Assembly: GCA_902634075.1 (NCBI GenBank)
Contig: CACPJA010000008.1
Location: 1 to 46,198, forward strand
DNA: 46,198 bases
From: an uncultured Gammaproteobacteria bacterium
GTDB taxonomy: Bacteria; Pseudomonadota; Gammaproteobacteria; Steroidobacterales; UBA11654
Direction: 5' to 3'
How positions within the stretch are numbered: position 1 is the stretch's first letter; the number at the start of each line of letters is the position of its first letter. Positions 43,181 through 46,198 of this stretch are shown here, one piece after another. Below the pieces are notes generated by a model. The model was not told where the DNA came from. It made no database searches and was given only the letters and a program-made list of their open reading frames with translations. The position numbers and the translations under genes were made by a program.

Positions 43181-43295
43181 CCTGGCGATGTCCTACTCTC
43201 ACATAAGGAAACCCTATACTACCATCGGCGCTGTGCATCTTCACTTCCGAGTTCGGAATGGGATCGGGTGGTACCTACACGCTATTGTCACCAGG
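43181..43295 (-). rRNA. rrf: 5S ribosomal RNA
   Basis: About 115 nt. The ends pair (CCTGGTGACAATAGCG at the 5' end, ATCGCCAGG at the 3' end). The interior has the typical ACCCGATCCCATTCCGAACT and GAAGTGAAG segments. It follows 23S after about 54 nt, and the terminator lies 10 nt downstream. Ends are estimated by pairing. Confidence 0.95.
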
Positions 43296-43348
43296 AAAAA
43301 AGAATTTAGCTTAACAGTACACTGTTGTAAAGTTATTTGATTGTTATA

Positions 43349-46198
<2,850 letters not shown>

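Noticed and set aside
43304..43331. Inverted repeat AACAGT-AC-ACTGTT in the 23S-5S spacer as a regulatory site
   Set aside because: It lies in processed spacer RNA of an rrn operon and is short; a role in rRNA processing is more likely and cannot be shown from sequence.

Overview
The window is an AT-rich, gene-dense piece of a gammaproteobacterial chromosome made almost entirely of core translation and transcription genes. Three things support the affiliation: the block miaB-ybeZ-ybeY-corC-lnt-leuS; the tRNA-Thr/Tyr/Gly/Thr-tuf-tRNA-Trp-secE-nusG order; and protein sequences that follow the Escherichia/Pseudomonas pattern (e.g. RpoB, S14 and S4 forms, 127-residue SecE). Very short or overlapping intergenic spaces, low GC and a single visible tuf suggest a small, streamlined genome such as a marine lineage. 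That last step is inference, and I cannot name the species.

Layout: (1) 1-5777, minus strand: ssb, miaB, ybeZ, ybeY, corC, lnt and the 5' end of leuS. These genes are nearly all overlapping. (2) 5778-5901: divergent promoter region. (3) 5902-8721, plus strand: uvrA, the only plus-strand gene; its 3' end overlaps trpS tail to tail. (4) 8713-38011, minus strand: an almost unbroken r-protein/RNA polymerase superoperon. In transcription order it is tRNA-Trp, secE, nusG, rplKAJL, rpoBC | rpsL, rpsG, fusA, rpsJ | rplCDWB-rpsS-rplV-rpsC-rplP-rpmC-rpsQ | rplNXE-rpsNH-rplFR-rpsE-rpmD-rplO-secY-rpmJ | rpsMKD-rpoA-rplQ | trpS. (5) 38019-39777: tuf preceded by four tRNAs. (6) 39851-43120: ctlX, an EamA transporter, plsY and birA as a tight operon. 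(7) 43132-46198: the end of a ribosomal RNA operon on the minus strand, with 23S (lacking about its first 50 nt), 5S and a strong intrinsic terminator.

The genes form one growth-rate module: rRNA, tRNAs, elongation factors, ribosomal proteins, RNA polymerase core subunits and the Sec channel (SecE, SecY). Likely internal control points are the few spacers longer than 50 nt: rpoC/rpsL (75 nt, promoter-like), rpsJ/rplC (238 nt, promoter and two hairpins), rplL/rpoB (92 nt, perfect palindrome), rplJ/rplL (60 nt) and the tRNA cluster. No stretch over 300 nt lacks a gene. I see no mobile element, CRISPR array, prophage, toxin-antitoxin or defence system.

I found no candidate for a wholly new biological system. 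The points most worth checking are secE starting 4 nt after a tRNA CCA end, acidic tails on L3, L5 and RpoA, the relocated S10 leader upstream of rplC, the missing room for classical r-protein autoregulation sites, and ctlX starting directly behind the rrn terminator.
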